A stretch of 64,000 bases of DNA from Phormidesmis priestleyi Ana (GTDB taxonomy: Bacteria > Cyanobacteriota > Cyanobacteriia > Phormidesmidales > Phormidesmidaceae): assembly GCA_001314865.1 (NCBI GenBank), contig LJZR01000005.1, positions 1 through 64,000 on the forward strand, given 5' to 3'. A model generated the notes under the pieces. That model did no database searches and was not told the origin of the DNA. It worked only from the letters and a program-made list of their open reading frames with translations. Shown piece by piece: positions 39,157 through 49,400 of this stretch (positions are counted from its first letter, which is position 1; the number at the start of each line of letters is the position of its first letter). The position numbers and the translations under genes are program-made.

Positions 39157-42100
39157 CGACAAATACACCTTCTCGCCATTTTGAAAACACCGCTAACGAG
39201 CAGCGCATGGCCCGTGCCTTACAAGCTATCGAAAAGCTGCAAGCCAAACTATTGGCCGTAGAAGCTGAAAAAACAGAACCCATTGCGATTGTGGGCATGG
39301 GCTGTCGGTTTCCGGGTGGGGCTAACAGCCCAGCAGCTTTTTGGCAGCTTTTGAGTGAGGGAAAAGATGCGATTACGCAGGTGCCCAACGATCGCTGGGA
39401 TGCTGATGCTTACTACGATAAAAATCCAGATGTACCCGGAAAGATGGTCACTCGCAAGGGTGGATTTGTGAGGCCTCTTAAAGATTTTGATGCTGACTTT
39501 TTTGGTATTTCCCCTCGGGAGGCGATGAGCCTAGATCCTCAGCAGCGGCTGATTTTAGAAGTGAGTTGGGAGGCGATGGAGCATGGCGGCATGGTACCCG
39601 CGCAATGGACAGGTCGTTCTGTGGGTGTTTTTGTTGGAATTAGCAGCAGTGACTATTCACAACATTTAGCCAATCGCGCCGAAGCTGAGATTGATGCTTA
39701 TTTAGCCACGGGGAATGCCCATAGTGTGGCCGCCGGAAGACTCTCCTATAGCTTGGGGTTCACTGGCCCTAGCTTGGGGGTAGATACGGCCTGTTCGTCT
39801 TCTTTGGTTGCGGTGCATTTAGCTTGCCAAAGCCTGCGAAACCAAGAGTGTGAGGTGGCTTTAGCCGGTGGGGTTAATCATATTCTGTCACCCGCTTTTA
39901 GCATTAATTTTTCTAAGGCTCATATGCTTGCACCGGATGGTCGCTGTAAAGCATTTGATGCCGCTGCCGATGGTTTTGCTAGGGGCGAAGGCTGTGGTGT
40001 TGTAGTGCTCAAACGGCTCTCGGACGTGATCGCCCAAGGGGATAATATTTTAGCGCTGGTGCGGGGCTCTGCTGTTAACCAAGATGGCCGCAGCGGCGGG
40101 CTTACAGTGCCCAATGGGCCTTCACAACAGGCTGTGATTCGTCAAGCACTGGCCAATGCGAATGTGCGGCCTGAGCAGGTGAGCTACATTGAAGCGCATG
40201 GCACTGGCACGTCGCTCGGTGATCCCATTGAAGTAGGTGCCTTGGGGTCGGTTTTTGGCCAAAGCCATACGCACGAAGATCCGCTAAAGATTGGCTCGGT
40301 AAAAACCAATATCGGCCATTTGGAAGCTGCCGCAGGCATTGCTGGGCTCATTAAAGTGGTGCTTTCTATGCAGCATAAAACACTTCCAGCGCATCTGCAT
40401 TTTCAACAACCTAGCCCTTATATTGACTGGTCTGCTTTGCCCATACAGGTTACCGACCAACAGCGGGATTGGCAAGCGAGCGAATCTACTAAAGCGCTTG
40501 CTAATAAAGGCACGCTTCCCACACAGGCATCTGTATTTGCAGGCGTCAGTTCCTTTGGATTTGGCGGCACAAATGCCCATGTGATTGTTGAATCGGTGAT
40601 TCAGCCAGTGATTCAGCCAGTGACTGAACCAGGTAACCCTAGCAACCCTTATCATTTATTGACGCTCTCGGCAAAAAGCTCAGAGGCGTTGAGTGCTTTG
40701 GCACAAGCCTATGTTGAGCGTTTAGATCAGCTAGAGCCATGGGCGTTTGGTGACTTATGCTGGAGTGCTTGGGCATTGCGATCGCACTTTTCTTTCCGTC
40801 TTGCTATTGTCGCGCGTACTGCGAGTGAGGCCAAAGCACAGCTTTTCGCCTACTTAGCCAATCCTCAAAATCAGCGCTCATTTGACCCACAAACTCAGGT
40901 TCACCCTGCTGAAGATGACCGGCTCGCGATGCTTTCTCACCTTGCCCAGCAGTATCGTCAGGGCGTCAACATTTCCAACATTACCTGGCCAGACATCACA
41001 GGCAATCGAGTTGACCTGCCTACTTACCCTTTTCAAAGAGAGACTTACTGGATTGATGTTCCAGCTCGTCAAAAACTATCGCCTCAAAAACTATCGCCTC
41101 AAAAACCATCTTTTCGGCAATTGTGGACTCAAAGCAGCTGTCATCCACTGTTAGGCGATCGCCTCTACCTAGCAGGAACCACGGCCATTCATTTTGAGAC
41201 GGTGATTGCGCCAGAGTCTGTTCCTTTTTTGCAGGAACATCAGGTCTTTGGTGCTACGGTATTGCCCGCAGTGGGCTATCTCGAAATGGCCTTAGCGGCT
41301 GCTAAGAAAGCCATTCACACCGAGCCTAATCCGATGGCTCCTTGGGTAATTCGTGAAGTCACCTTTCATCAGGCGCTACTGTTGGATACAGCCCAAACCG
41401 TGCAGTTGGTGCTAACGCCCACCAACGAACAACACCAGTTTGAAGCCTTTAGCCTGCTAGAGAACGGCCAGTGGCAGCGTCATGCTAGCGGTTACATCAG
41501 CACTAAAGCTGACCCATCTAACAGCCGCGATCGCTTCCATGATCACTTAGATGATCGCTTCCATAATTACTTAGATGATCGCCCTCCATATAATCTCTCA
41601 ATAGAGCAATTACGGCATGCTTGCCCATCAGAAGTATCGGTAGAGGATTGTTATAAAAGACTGAGCGCTCAAGGGGTGACCTATGGCAATAGCTTCAGAG
41701 CTATTCAACAGGTTTATACCGGAGAGGCTCAAGCACTGAGCCGACTGAGCCTACCGGAAAATCTGTTGCCAACCTTGGGCACTTACGGGTTGCATCCAGT
41801 GCTGTTAGATGCCTGCTTACAGAGTATTGCAGCTATTTTTGTCAATCGACCGTTGGCAGAAACCTACTTACCTGCGGCGATTGATCGGGTCTGTGGTCAT
41901 GTCTTTTGCTTGGATGAGGTCGAGCTGTGGAGCTACGTAGAAGTCACTCAAAAAGATAATTGGCTAATGGCCGATATCCAGCTAATGTCTTTAGCCGGAG
42001 AGCGCTTGGTGAGTCTTCACAAATTAAGACTACAGCCAGCTAGCAAGGAAAGGCTTTTAGCCCCCTGGGTTCAGCAATCTTGGGTTGAATCTTCTGTCGC

Positions 42101-45100
42101 TACGTCAGCTCCGGCTTCTGGCTCGGATTCTGTAGAAGACTGGTTTTATACCCTAGATTGGCAACCCCAGCCCCTGCCTATAGAGACCGCGTTGCCTACC
42201 ACAGAACCTGGGGTGGAGCCTGGGGTGGAGCCTGGGGTGGAGTCTGGGGTGGAGTCTGGGATGCAGCAGCTCGCAAGCGAATTTTCTGAGGCGATCGCAC
42301 AACCTGCCATTCAGTCCTATCTCAGCTTGCTACCCCAGCTAGAAGAGTTGAGCCTGGGCTATATTTTCGCAGCATTGACCCGCCTTAACCAAGGCGCAGC
42401 TCTCCCTGAGGCGTTAGATTCTGCTGCACTCATCGAATCTTGGGCAATTGTGCCTGCTCACCATGCGCTGTTTCGGCGGTTGATAGAGGTTGTTTCCAAG
42501 CTTAGAACATCGGTTGAAACAGCGCCGATTTGCGCTCATACAGAAAAGCTAGAAGCAGAAAAGCTAGAAGCAGAAAAGCTAGAAACTCGGACTAAACAGC
42601 TGCTCAAAACCTATCCTGAGGCCCAAGCCGAACTCACACTCATTCAGCGCTGTGGAGAAAACCTCGCCGATGTTCTTCAAGGAAAAACCGAACCCTTAAC
42701 GCTGCTTTTGCCAGAAGGTGATTTAACCGAGCTGAGTCAGCTCTATCACAGCTCGCCAGGTGCCCGGCTGATGAATCAGCAGGTGCAAAAGGTCGTGGAA
42801 AAGCTGGTGCAAGGTATGAATTTATCTCACCTACGTATCTTAGAAATTGGTGCAGGTACAGGCGGGACAACCGCGCACCTATTGCCTCATCTTCGCGAGG
42901 CAGACTATGTATTTACGGATATTTCTCCTCTGTTTTTAGCCAGGGCAAAAGCACGCTTTGCCAGCTATCCCAATCTCACCTTTCCTAATCTCACCTTTCC
43001 TAATCTCACCTTTCAACGGTTGGATATTGAGCAACCGGTAGATGCGCAGGGCTTTAAACAAGGCGATTATGACTTGGTGATTGCCGCGAATGTGTTGCAT
43101 GCAACGGCTGATATTGAACAGACTCTGAGGCATGTGCGATCGCTGCTCACTCCCAATGGCCAGCTCATCCTCTTAGAAGGCACTCAGCCTCTCTTGTGGC
43201 TAGACCTGATCTTTGGCATTACCGAAGGCTGGTGGAAACAGCCCACCCATCCGCTACGCGCTATCTCCCAATGGCAGCAACACTTGCAAGCGGCTGGATT
43301 TAACACTGCCATACCGCTAGTGTCTTCAGACAATCCAGAAAATTCACTGTCTGCGCTGCCTCAGTCCATTATTGTTGCGACGCAGCCGTTAGCGCCAGTT
43401 ACACAAAATAAACAAAATAAACAAAGCAACTGGCTGATTTTGGCAGAACCGACTGCTGAGTTAGGCGATGCTCTCGCACAGCAACTAAAGGGCCGATTAA
43501 TTTGGCTAGAAGAGTCCTTCTCCCTAACTGAAATGCTCCACAGGGTGAATCCATTACCTGATCGAATTGTTTACTTAGTGGGTCGGCCTGCGGTTAGTGA
43601 CTGGACTTCTTCTTCAGCGTCTTCTTTAGGGGCATTGTCTGGCGAAACGCTTGAAATTTCTCCCGAAGTTTCTCCCGAAATTTCTCCTGAAACGCCGCTT
43701 GAAGCCTTCATAAAAGCAACCTCTACAGGACTCCTAACCCTGCTGCAAGCCTGGTCAAGCCAAACAAATATTCGCTATCAGTTAAATATTGTGACTCAAG
43801 GCGCTACTGCTGGAGCCGATGGGCTGCCCCAATCTGTAATGTATGGGCTAGCGCGTGTCATTGAGCTAGAGTATCCTGCCCTTAGCTGTCGCCGCATTGA
43901 TCTCGACCCAAGCGATACCGTTGGCAAGCAATTGCAATATCTTTGCCAAGAACTGAAAAGTCAAACCAATGAGAGATCTGTCGTTTACCGCCAACAGGAG
44001 CGCAGGGTTGCTCGATTAGCTAACTGTCACGATTTGAGAAATCAGAGAAAAAACTGTCTTACCGTGCCAGCAGCGCCTTTCAGATTGGCTTTGCCGATAA
44101 AGGGCAGTCCTGATAACTTACAGCTTGTTGCGATCGCACGACAGCAGCCTCAACCAGGAGAGGTTGAAATTCGAGTGCAGGCAGCAGGACTCAACTTAAT
44201 CGATGTGCTAGATTCGCTAGCGCTCCTACCTTTTGAGCGAGACTGGCTTGGGGTAGAATGCGCCGGTGAGATTGTCGCTGTTGGTGAGGGCGTTTATTCT
44301 GTTGCCGTGGGTGATCAGGTACTTGCCTTAGCCGCAGGAAGCTTTAGCCAATATGTGACTGTGCCTGCTGCGCTGGTAGTAGCTCAGCCACAAAATTTGA
44401 CCGCACAGGCAGCCGCGACGATTCCAGCCAACTTTTTGACGGCTTACTATGCACTCAAAACAATCGCAGCACTCCAACCAAAAGAGCGTATTTTAATCCA
44501 TGCAGCTGCAGGTGGCACAGGCATGGCGGCTGTTAAAATTGCGCAGCAGGTAGGCGCAGAAGTATACGCTACAGCGAGCCCTAAAAAGTGGGACGCGCTC
44601 AAGGCGCTGGGCATTCGCCATATTATGAACTCTCGCACTGTAGATTTTGCCGATGAGATTATGGCCAAAACGAACGGAGAGGGCGTAGCGGTTGTGCTAA
44701 ACGCTCTCTCTGGAGAATTTATCGCCAAGGGCTTGTCAGTACTCGCTTCCAATGGCCGCTTTATAGAAATTGGCAAACGAGAGATTTGGACAGCCGAACA
44801 GGTCGCTCACGTTCGACCAGATGTGGATTATCACATCATTGATTTGATGTCACTCGCCCAAACTAGGCCAGCGGAAATTCAAACAATGCTGCGATCGCTC
44901 ACAGCACAGTTTGAAACCCAGCAGATTACCCCCATGCCTTATAGAACCTTTGCTATGACCGAGGCACCGCAGGCATTTCGTCATATGCAGCAGGCTCAAC
45001 ACATCGGCAAAATTGTGCTAGAGGTATCCTCCCAACACAGCTCTGAAAGGTTGAAAAGTACGCCAAGTACGCCAAGTACTCCAAGTACGCCGATAGTCAC

Positions 45101-46424
45101 CGATCAAGGCACGTACTTAATCACGGGTGGAACGGGTGGACTGGGCTTGGCCACCGCTGAGTGGTTGGTGGGCCAAGGCGCGCGCCACTTAGTTTTGCTA
45201 AGTCGTGGCTCTAGTCAAATGCCAGCAGTCGATCGCTGGATTCAACACAGCTTGAAAAAGGGCATAACAGTGCAGGCGCTTCAGGCAGATGTGGCAAATA
45301 AGGCACAGCTAGCACGCGCTATTGCCACCCTGCGAGCCACGATGCCTCCCTTAAAAGGGGTTATCCATGCTGCAGGCATTTTAGAAGATGGCATTTTACA
45401 ACAGCTGGACTGGCCAAAAATGAAAAAAGTATTGGCACCAAAGGTTTGGGGCGCATGGCACCTGCACCAACTCACGGCAGATGATGCGCTCGACTTTTTT
45501 GTGCTGTATTCTTCAGCGGCTTCCTTGCTCGGATCTCCAGGGCAAGGGGCGCATGTCGCTGCCAACAGCTTTTTAGATGCCCTGGCGCATTATCGCCGCG
45601 ATCAAGGACTGCCCGCTATCAGCATTAATTGGGGGCCTTGGGCCGAGATTGGCTCGGCAGCGAGCGCACCAGCACAGCAACAAATGCGCCGCCGGGGAAT
45701 TGATGCGATCGCTCCTCACCAAGGCATCCAAGCTCTCGAAAAACTCCTCACCCATACAGACCACCCTCAAGTGGGTGTCATCCCAATTAACTGGCCAATG
45801 TTCCGGCAACAAGGCATTGAGTCCGATCCCTTCTTTTCAAATTTTCTAGATTTTCCAGATTTTACTGAATCAGAGAATTCTTTAGCCCATGCCTATTCCC
45901 CTAGCAATGATGATTTACTCTCGGCACCTGCTGACTGGCTTCAGCAGATCAACCGCTTGCCAGAACACCGCCGCTCGGCATTTTTAATTGACGCGCTGCA
46001 AGCAGAAGTGAGCAAGGTACTGGGCCTGCCAGCTAGCAAACGCATTGAACCGACGGTGAACTTTTTTGATATGGGTATGGATTCTTTAATGGCTGTGGAG
46101 TTTAAAAATCAACTAGATAGAAAGTTAGGAAAACCCATCGCCTCTACAGATATTTTTGAATATCCCACCCTAAAAACGTTAGCAGCTCATTTGGTCGGCA
46201 CACTGAATCCCTCACTCTCGGTTGTCTCATCGCCTACCTATGACAAGCGGCAGCCCATTGAAACAGTTACCAGGGTCTCGCCGGACGTTCGGCCAGAAGA
46301 CCTCGAAAATCTGGATAATTTGGAAAATCTGGATAATTTGGACAATCTGGACAATCTACTAGAGACTACACCGGCTCTTGTCCAGGAGCTAGCAGCGCTC
46401 GAAAGCTTACTTAATCGCACCTAA
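39153..46424 (+). CDS. Type I PKS, KS-(AT absent)-DH-cMT-ER-KR-ACP
   Basis: 2423 aa: KS DTACSSSLVAVHLACQSL, IEAHGTGTSLGDPIE; no GQGSQ/GHSxGE AT motifs between KS and DH; DH LQEHQVFGATVLPAVGYLE, DACLQ; cMT LRILEIGAGTGGTTAHLLPHL; ER LIHAAAGGTGMAAVKIAQQVG; KR TYLITGGTGGLGLATAEWLV; ACP FFDMGMDSLMAVEFKNQL. ATGA overlap with previous gene. Confidence 0.94.
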   Translation: MTTNTPSRHFENTANEQRMARALQAIEKLQAKLLAVEAEKTEPIAIVGMGCRFPGGANSPAAFWQLLSEGKDAITQVPNDRWDADAYYDKNPDVPGKMVTRKGGFVRPLKDFDADFFGISPREAMSLDPQQRLILEVSWEAMEHGGMVPAQWTGRSVGVFVGISSSDYSQHLANRAEAEIDAYLATGNAHSVAAGRLSYSLGFTGPSLGVDTACSSSLVAVHLACQSLRNQECEVALAGGVNHILSPAFSINFSKAHMLAPDGRCKAFDAAADGFARGEGCGVVVLKRLSDVIAQGDNILALVRGSAVNQDGRSGGLTVPNGPSQQAVIRQALANANVRPEQVSYIEAHGTGTSLGDPIEVGALGSVFGQSHTHEDPLKIGSVKTNIGHLEAAAGIAGLIKVVLSMQHKTLPAHLHFQQPSPYIDWSALPIQVTDQQRDWQASESTKALANKGTLPTQASVFAGVSSFGFGGTNAHVIVESVIQPVIQPVTEPGNPSNPYHLLTLSAKSSEALSALAQAYVERLDQLEPWAFGDLCWSAWALRSHFSFRLAIVARTASEAKAQLFAYLANPQNQRSFDPQTQVHPAEDDRLAMLSHLAQQYRQGVNISNITWPDITGNRVDLPTYPFQRETYWIDVPARQKLSPQKLSPQKPSFRQLWTQSSCHPLLGDRLYLAGTTAIHFETVIAPESVPFLQEHQVFGATVLPAVGYLEMALAAAKKAIHTEPNPMAPWVIREVTFHQALLLDTAQTVQLVLTPTNEQHQFEAFSLLENGQWQRHASGYISTKADPSNSRDRFHDHLDDRFHNYLDDRPPYNLSIEQLRHACPSEVSVEDCYKRLSAQGVTYGNSFRAIQQVYTGEAQALSRLSLPENLLPTLGTYGLHPVLLDACLQSIAAIFVNRPLAETYLPAAIDRVCGHVFCLDEVELWSYVEVTQKDNWLMADIQLMSLAGERLVSLHKLRLQPASKERLLAPWVQQSWVESSVATSAPASGSDSVEDWFYTLDWQPQPLPIETALPTTEPGVEPGVEPGVESGVESGMQQLASEFSEAIAQPAIQSYLSLLPQLEELSLGYIFAALTRLNQGAALPEALDSAALIESWAIVPAHHALFRRLIEVVSKLRTSVETAPICAHTEKLEAEKLEAEKLETRTKQLLKTYPEAQAELTLIQRCGENLADVLQGKTEPLTLLLPEGDLTELSQLYHSSPGARLMNQQVQKVVEKLVQGMNLSHLRILEIGAGTGGTTAHLLPHLREADYVFTDISPLFLARAKARFASYPNLTFPNLTFPNLTFQRLDIEQPVDAQGFKQGDYDLVIAANVLHATADIEQTLRHVRSLLTPNGQLILLEGTQPLLWLDLIFGITEGWWKQPTHPLRAISQWQQHLQAAGFNTAIPLVSSDNPENSLSALPQSIIVATQPLAPVTQNKQNKQSNWLILAEPTAELGDALAQQLKGRLIWLEESFSLTEMLHRVNPLPDRIVYLVGRPAVSDWTSSSASSLGALSGETLEISPEVSPEISPETPLEAFIKATSTGLLTLLQAWSSQTNIRYQLNIVTQGATAGADGLPQSVMYGLARVIELEYPALSCRRIDLDPSDTVGKQLQYLCQELKSQTNERSVVYRQQERRVARLANCHDLRNQRKNCLTVPAAPFRLALPIKGSPDNLQLVAIARQQPQPGEVEIRVQAAGLNLIDVLDSLALLPFERDWLGVECAGEIVAVGEGVYSVAVGDQVLALAAGSFSQYVTVPAALVVAQPQNLTAQAAATIPANFLTAYYALKTIAALQPKERILIHAAAGGTGMAAVKIAQQVGAEVYATASPKKWDALKALGIRHIMNSRTVDFADEIMAKTNGEGVAVVLNALSGEFIAKGLSVLASNGRFIEIGKREIWTAEQVAHVRPDVDYHIIDLMSLAQTRPAEIQTMLRSLTAQFETQQITPMPYRTFAMTEAPQAFRHMQQAQHIGKIVLEVSSQHSSERLKSTPSTPSTPSTPIVTDQGTYLITGGTGGLGLATAEWLVGQGARHLVLLSRGSSQMPAVDRWIQHSLKKGITVQALQADVANKAQLARAIATLRATMPPLKGVIHAAGILEDGILQQLDWPKMKKVLAPKVWGAWHLHQLTADDALDFFVLYSSAASLLGSPGQGAHVAANSFLDALAHYRRDQGLPAISINWGPWAEIGSAASAPAQQQMRRRGIDAIAPHQGIQALEKLLTHTDHPQVGVIPINWPMFRQQGIESDPFFSNFLDFPDFTESENSLAHAYSPSNDDLLSAPADWLQQINRLPEHRRSAFLIDALQAEVSKVLGLPASKRIEPTVNFFDMGMDSLMAVEFKNQLDRKLGKPIASTDIFEYPTLKTLAAHLVGTLNPSLSVVSSPTYDKRQPIETVTRVSPDVRPEDLENLDNLENLDNLDNLDNLLETTPALVQELAALESLLNRT
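42969..43014 (+). repeat. 15-bp-period tandem repeat (PNLTF x3) inside the cMT domain of PKS2
   Basis: cccaatctcacctttcctaatctcacctttcctaatctcaccttt. Confidence 0.95.
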
Positions 46425-46487
46425 TCTTCGTCTGTCGCATTTGTATCCCACAGCGTGTAACATCTCTCTTCTTTTTGTTTAATCGTC

Positions 46488-49400
46488 ATGAGTGAAGTAC
46501 CCCAAAATTCAGCTAACTTAACCGCTCAGCAGACCTCGGAGCGTGTGTTTAAGGCATTGAGAGAAGCGCGATCGCAATTAGAAGCTATCGAACAGGCTCG
46601 CAATGAACAAATCGCCATTATCGGCATGGCTGGACGTTTTCCAGGCGCTGATAATCTCGAAGAATTTTGGACCCTGCTCGACCAGGGAAAATCGGGTATT
46701 CGCATGCTCTCCGACGAGGAGCTATTAGCCGCTGGCGTACCCGAGACCACCTTTACCCAGTCCAACTACGTCCGTGCCTACGCCAGTTTTTCAGATCCCA
46801 CCGCCTTTGATGCGCAATTTTTTGGCTATTCCCCGCGCGAAGCGGCACTGATTGATCCACAGCATCGAGTTTTCCTAGAATGCGCCTGGAGTGCCCTAGA
46901 AGATGCTGGCTATGACAGCCACCAATATGAGGGCACCATTGGCGTTTATGGTGGCGCAGCGCTCAATAGCTACCTGATCAATCTCTATGCTGATCCAAGC
47001 GTACGCGCCTCGCTTGATCCTGTGCAAGCCGTCGTCAACAACGTTTTGGGTTTAATGCCCACCCGCGTCTCTTACCATTTAGATCTCAAAGGCCCAAGCT
47101 GCGGTATTCAAACGGGCTGTTCTACCTCCTTGGTAGCTATTCATACCGCCTGCCAAAGTCTCTTAAATCGCGATTGCGATATCGCTTTAGCAGGTGGGGT
47201 CACGATCAGCAGCGCCCTCCCTTGTGGCTACACCTACCAAGATGAGAGCATCGCCTCTCCTGACGGTCGATGTTATGCCTTTGACAAAAAGGGACAAGGT
47301 ACAGTTTTTGGCAATGGCGTGGGGATTGTTGTTCTCAAGCGACTGCAAGCAGCCTTATCAGAAGGAGACCATATTTATGCGGTGATTAAAGGCTCAGCGA
47401 TTAACAACGACGGTGCCGATAAGGTTGGCCTGATTGCCCCTAGCATTTCGGGACAGGCAAGGGTGATTCAATCGGCGCTTGAAAAAGCAGGCATTGATCC
47501 AAGCACCCTTAGCTATGTAGAAGGTCACGGCACGGGCACGCCGCTAGGCGATCCGATTGAGGTTGCGGCCTTGACAACAGCATTCAAATCACAAGCTAGT
47601 AAAACAACATCACAGAAAACAACAGCACAGAAAACAACAGCACAGAAAGGCACAGAAAAAAACATCGCAAAAGCAACTGATCTACAAACTTGCCGGATTG
47701 GATCAGTGAAAACAAATTTGGGACACCTAGATGCTGCGGCAGGCGCTGCCGGACTGATCAAAACGGCCTTGGCTCTTAAGCACAAAGTTCTTCCTGCTAG
47801 CTTGAACTACACTCAGCCCAATCCTAAAATAGATTTTAAAACCGGCCCCTTTGTGGTGAATCAACAGCGCACCGAATGGGCCAATCAGACCCACAACAGC
47901 GCCAGCCGCCATACTGGCCATCTACCACATCTACCAAGACGTGCAGGTGTGAGTTCTTTTGGTATGGGTGGTACCAATGCCCATGCCATTTTAGAAGAAG
48001 CACCTGAGCGCTGCGGTTCTCCAGACTCACGCCCTTGGCAACTGCTCATGCTCTCTGCCAAAACCCCCACGGCACTAGTGGCTAGCACGCAGAATTTAAT
48101 CACTTACCTCAAGCAACATCTTGACCAGCCTCTAGCCGATATTGCCTATACCCTACAAATCGGCAGACGCCCATGGCCCTATCGTCGCTTTTGTTTGTGC
48201 CAAACTGTAGAGGATGCCTTGAGTCAACTTAGCCAGCAGCAGAAAGACTCAGTACAAGATATTGCCAGCACCAGCACCGCTGAAAAATCTATTGTTTTCA
48301 TGTTTTCAGGTCAGGGCTCACAGCATCGTGACATGGCCCGAGGATTGTATGAAACAGAACCTACCTTTCAAAAAGCAATTGATCAATGTGCTGATATTTT
48401 GCAAGAGCAGGGCATTGATCTGCAAAAAATACTTTATCTTGCTGGGGAAGCAGACGAGCCGCCTAACTTGCGAGATACGGCTCAGGCCCAGATAGCCCTT
48501 TTCACTGTTGAATACGCTTTGGCAATGCTTTGGATGTCTTGGGGTGTTCAGCCTAAAGCCCTTATCGGGCATAGCATTGGCGAATATGTTGCGGCTTGTA
48601 TTGCAGGTGTTTTCTCTCTTACAGACGCCCTGTATCTGGTGGCCCAGCGCGGACAGCTGATGCAGGGCTGCCAGCCAGGCTCTATGCTATCGGTAGTGGC
48701 TGCTGCCGAGACGATACAAACATATCTGCCAGCAAACGCAGAAATTGCTGTGATAAACAGTTCTAAAAACTGTGTGGTCTCAGGGCCAACCCCGGTCATT
48801 GAATCACTGCAAAAACAGCTAGAAGAAAAATCTATTTCCTGTCGATTACTGGTGACCTCTCATGCCTTTCATTCGGCCATGATGGAACCTGCTTTAGATG
48901 ATTTTTCTAAAGCGTTTCAAAAAGTCACGCTCTTGACGCCTCAAGTTAATTTTATTTCTAATGTGACGGGCACTTGGATCAGCGATGCCGATGCCACCGA
49001 TCCTAACTATTGGGTACGCCACCTTCGCAGCACCGTTCGGTTTAGCCAGGGGATAACAGAAGTATTCACATTGCCCAATCTTATATTGCTAGAAGTGGGT
49101 CCTAGTCATACCCTCACCCGGCTAGCGCAGCAGCAGCTTTCGCAGCATGATTTAAGCCATGTGCAGGTTATTCAATCTCTACCCCACCCCAAAGAGGCCA
49201 AGTCCGACACGGCAACGTTGATGACGACGCTAGGAAAACTGTGGCTAGGCGGTATCCCAATTGACTGGGCAAAATTTTATGCAGGGAGAAACCGCCATCG
49301 ACTGTCGCTACCGACCTATCCTTTCGAGAGAAAATCTTACTGGGTGACCTTACGCGCTGAACAAGAAAGTGGTGAAGCGGAAAGGACTGAGCTAGAAAAT

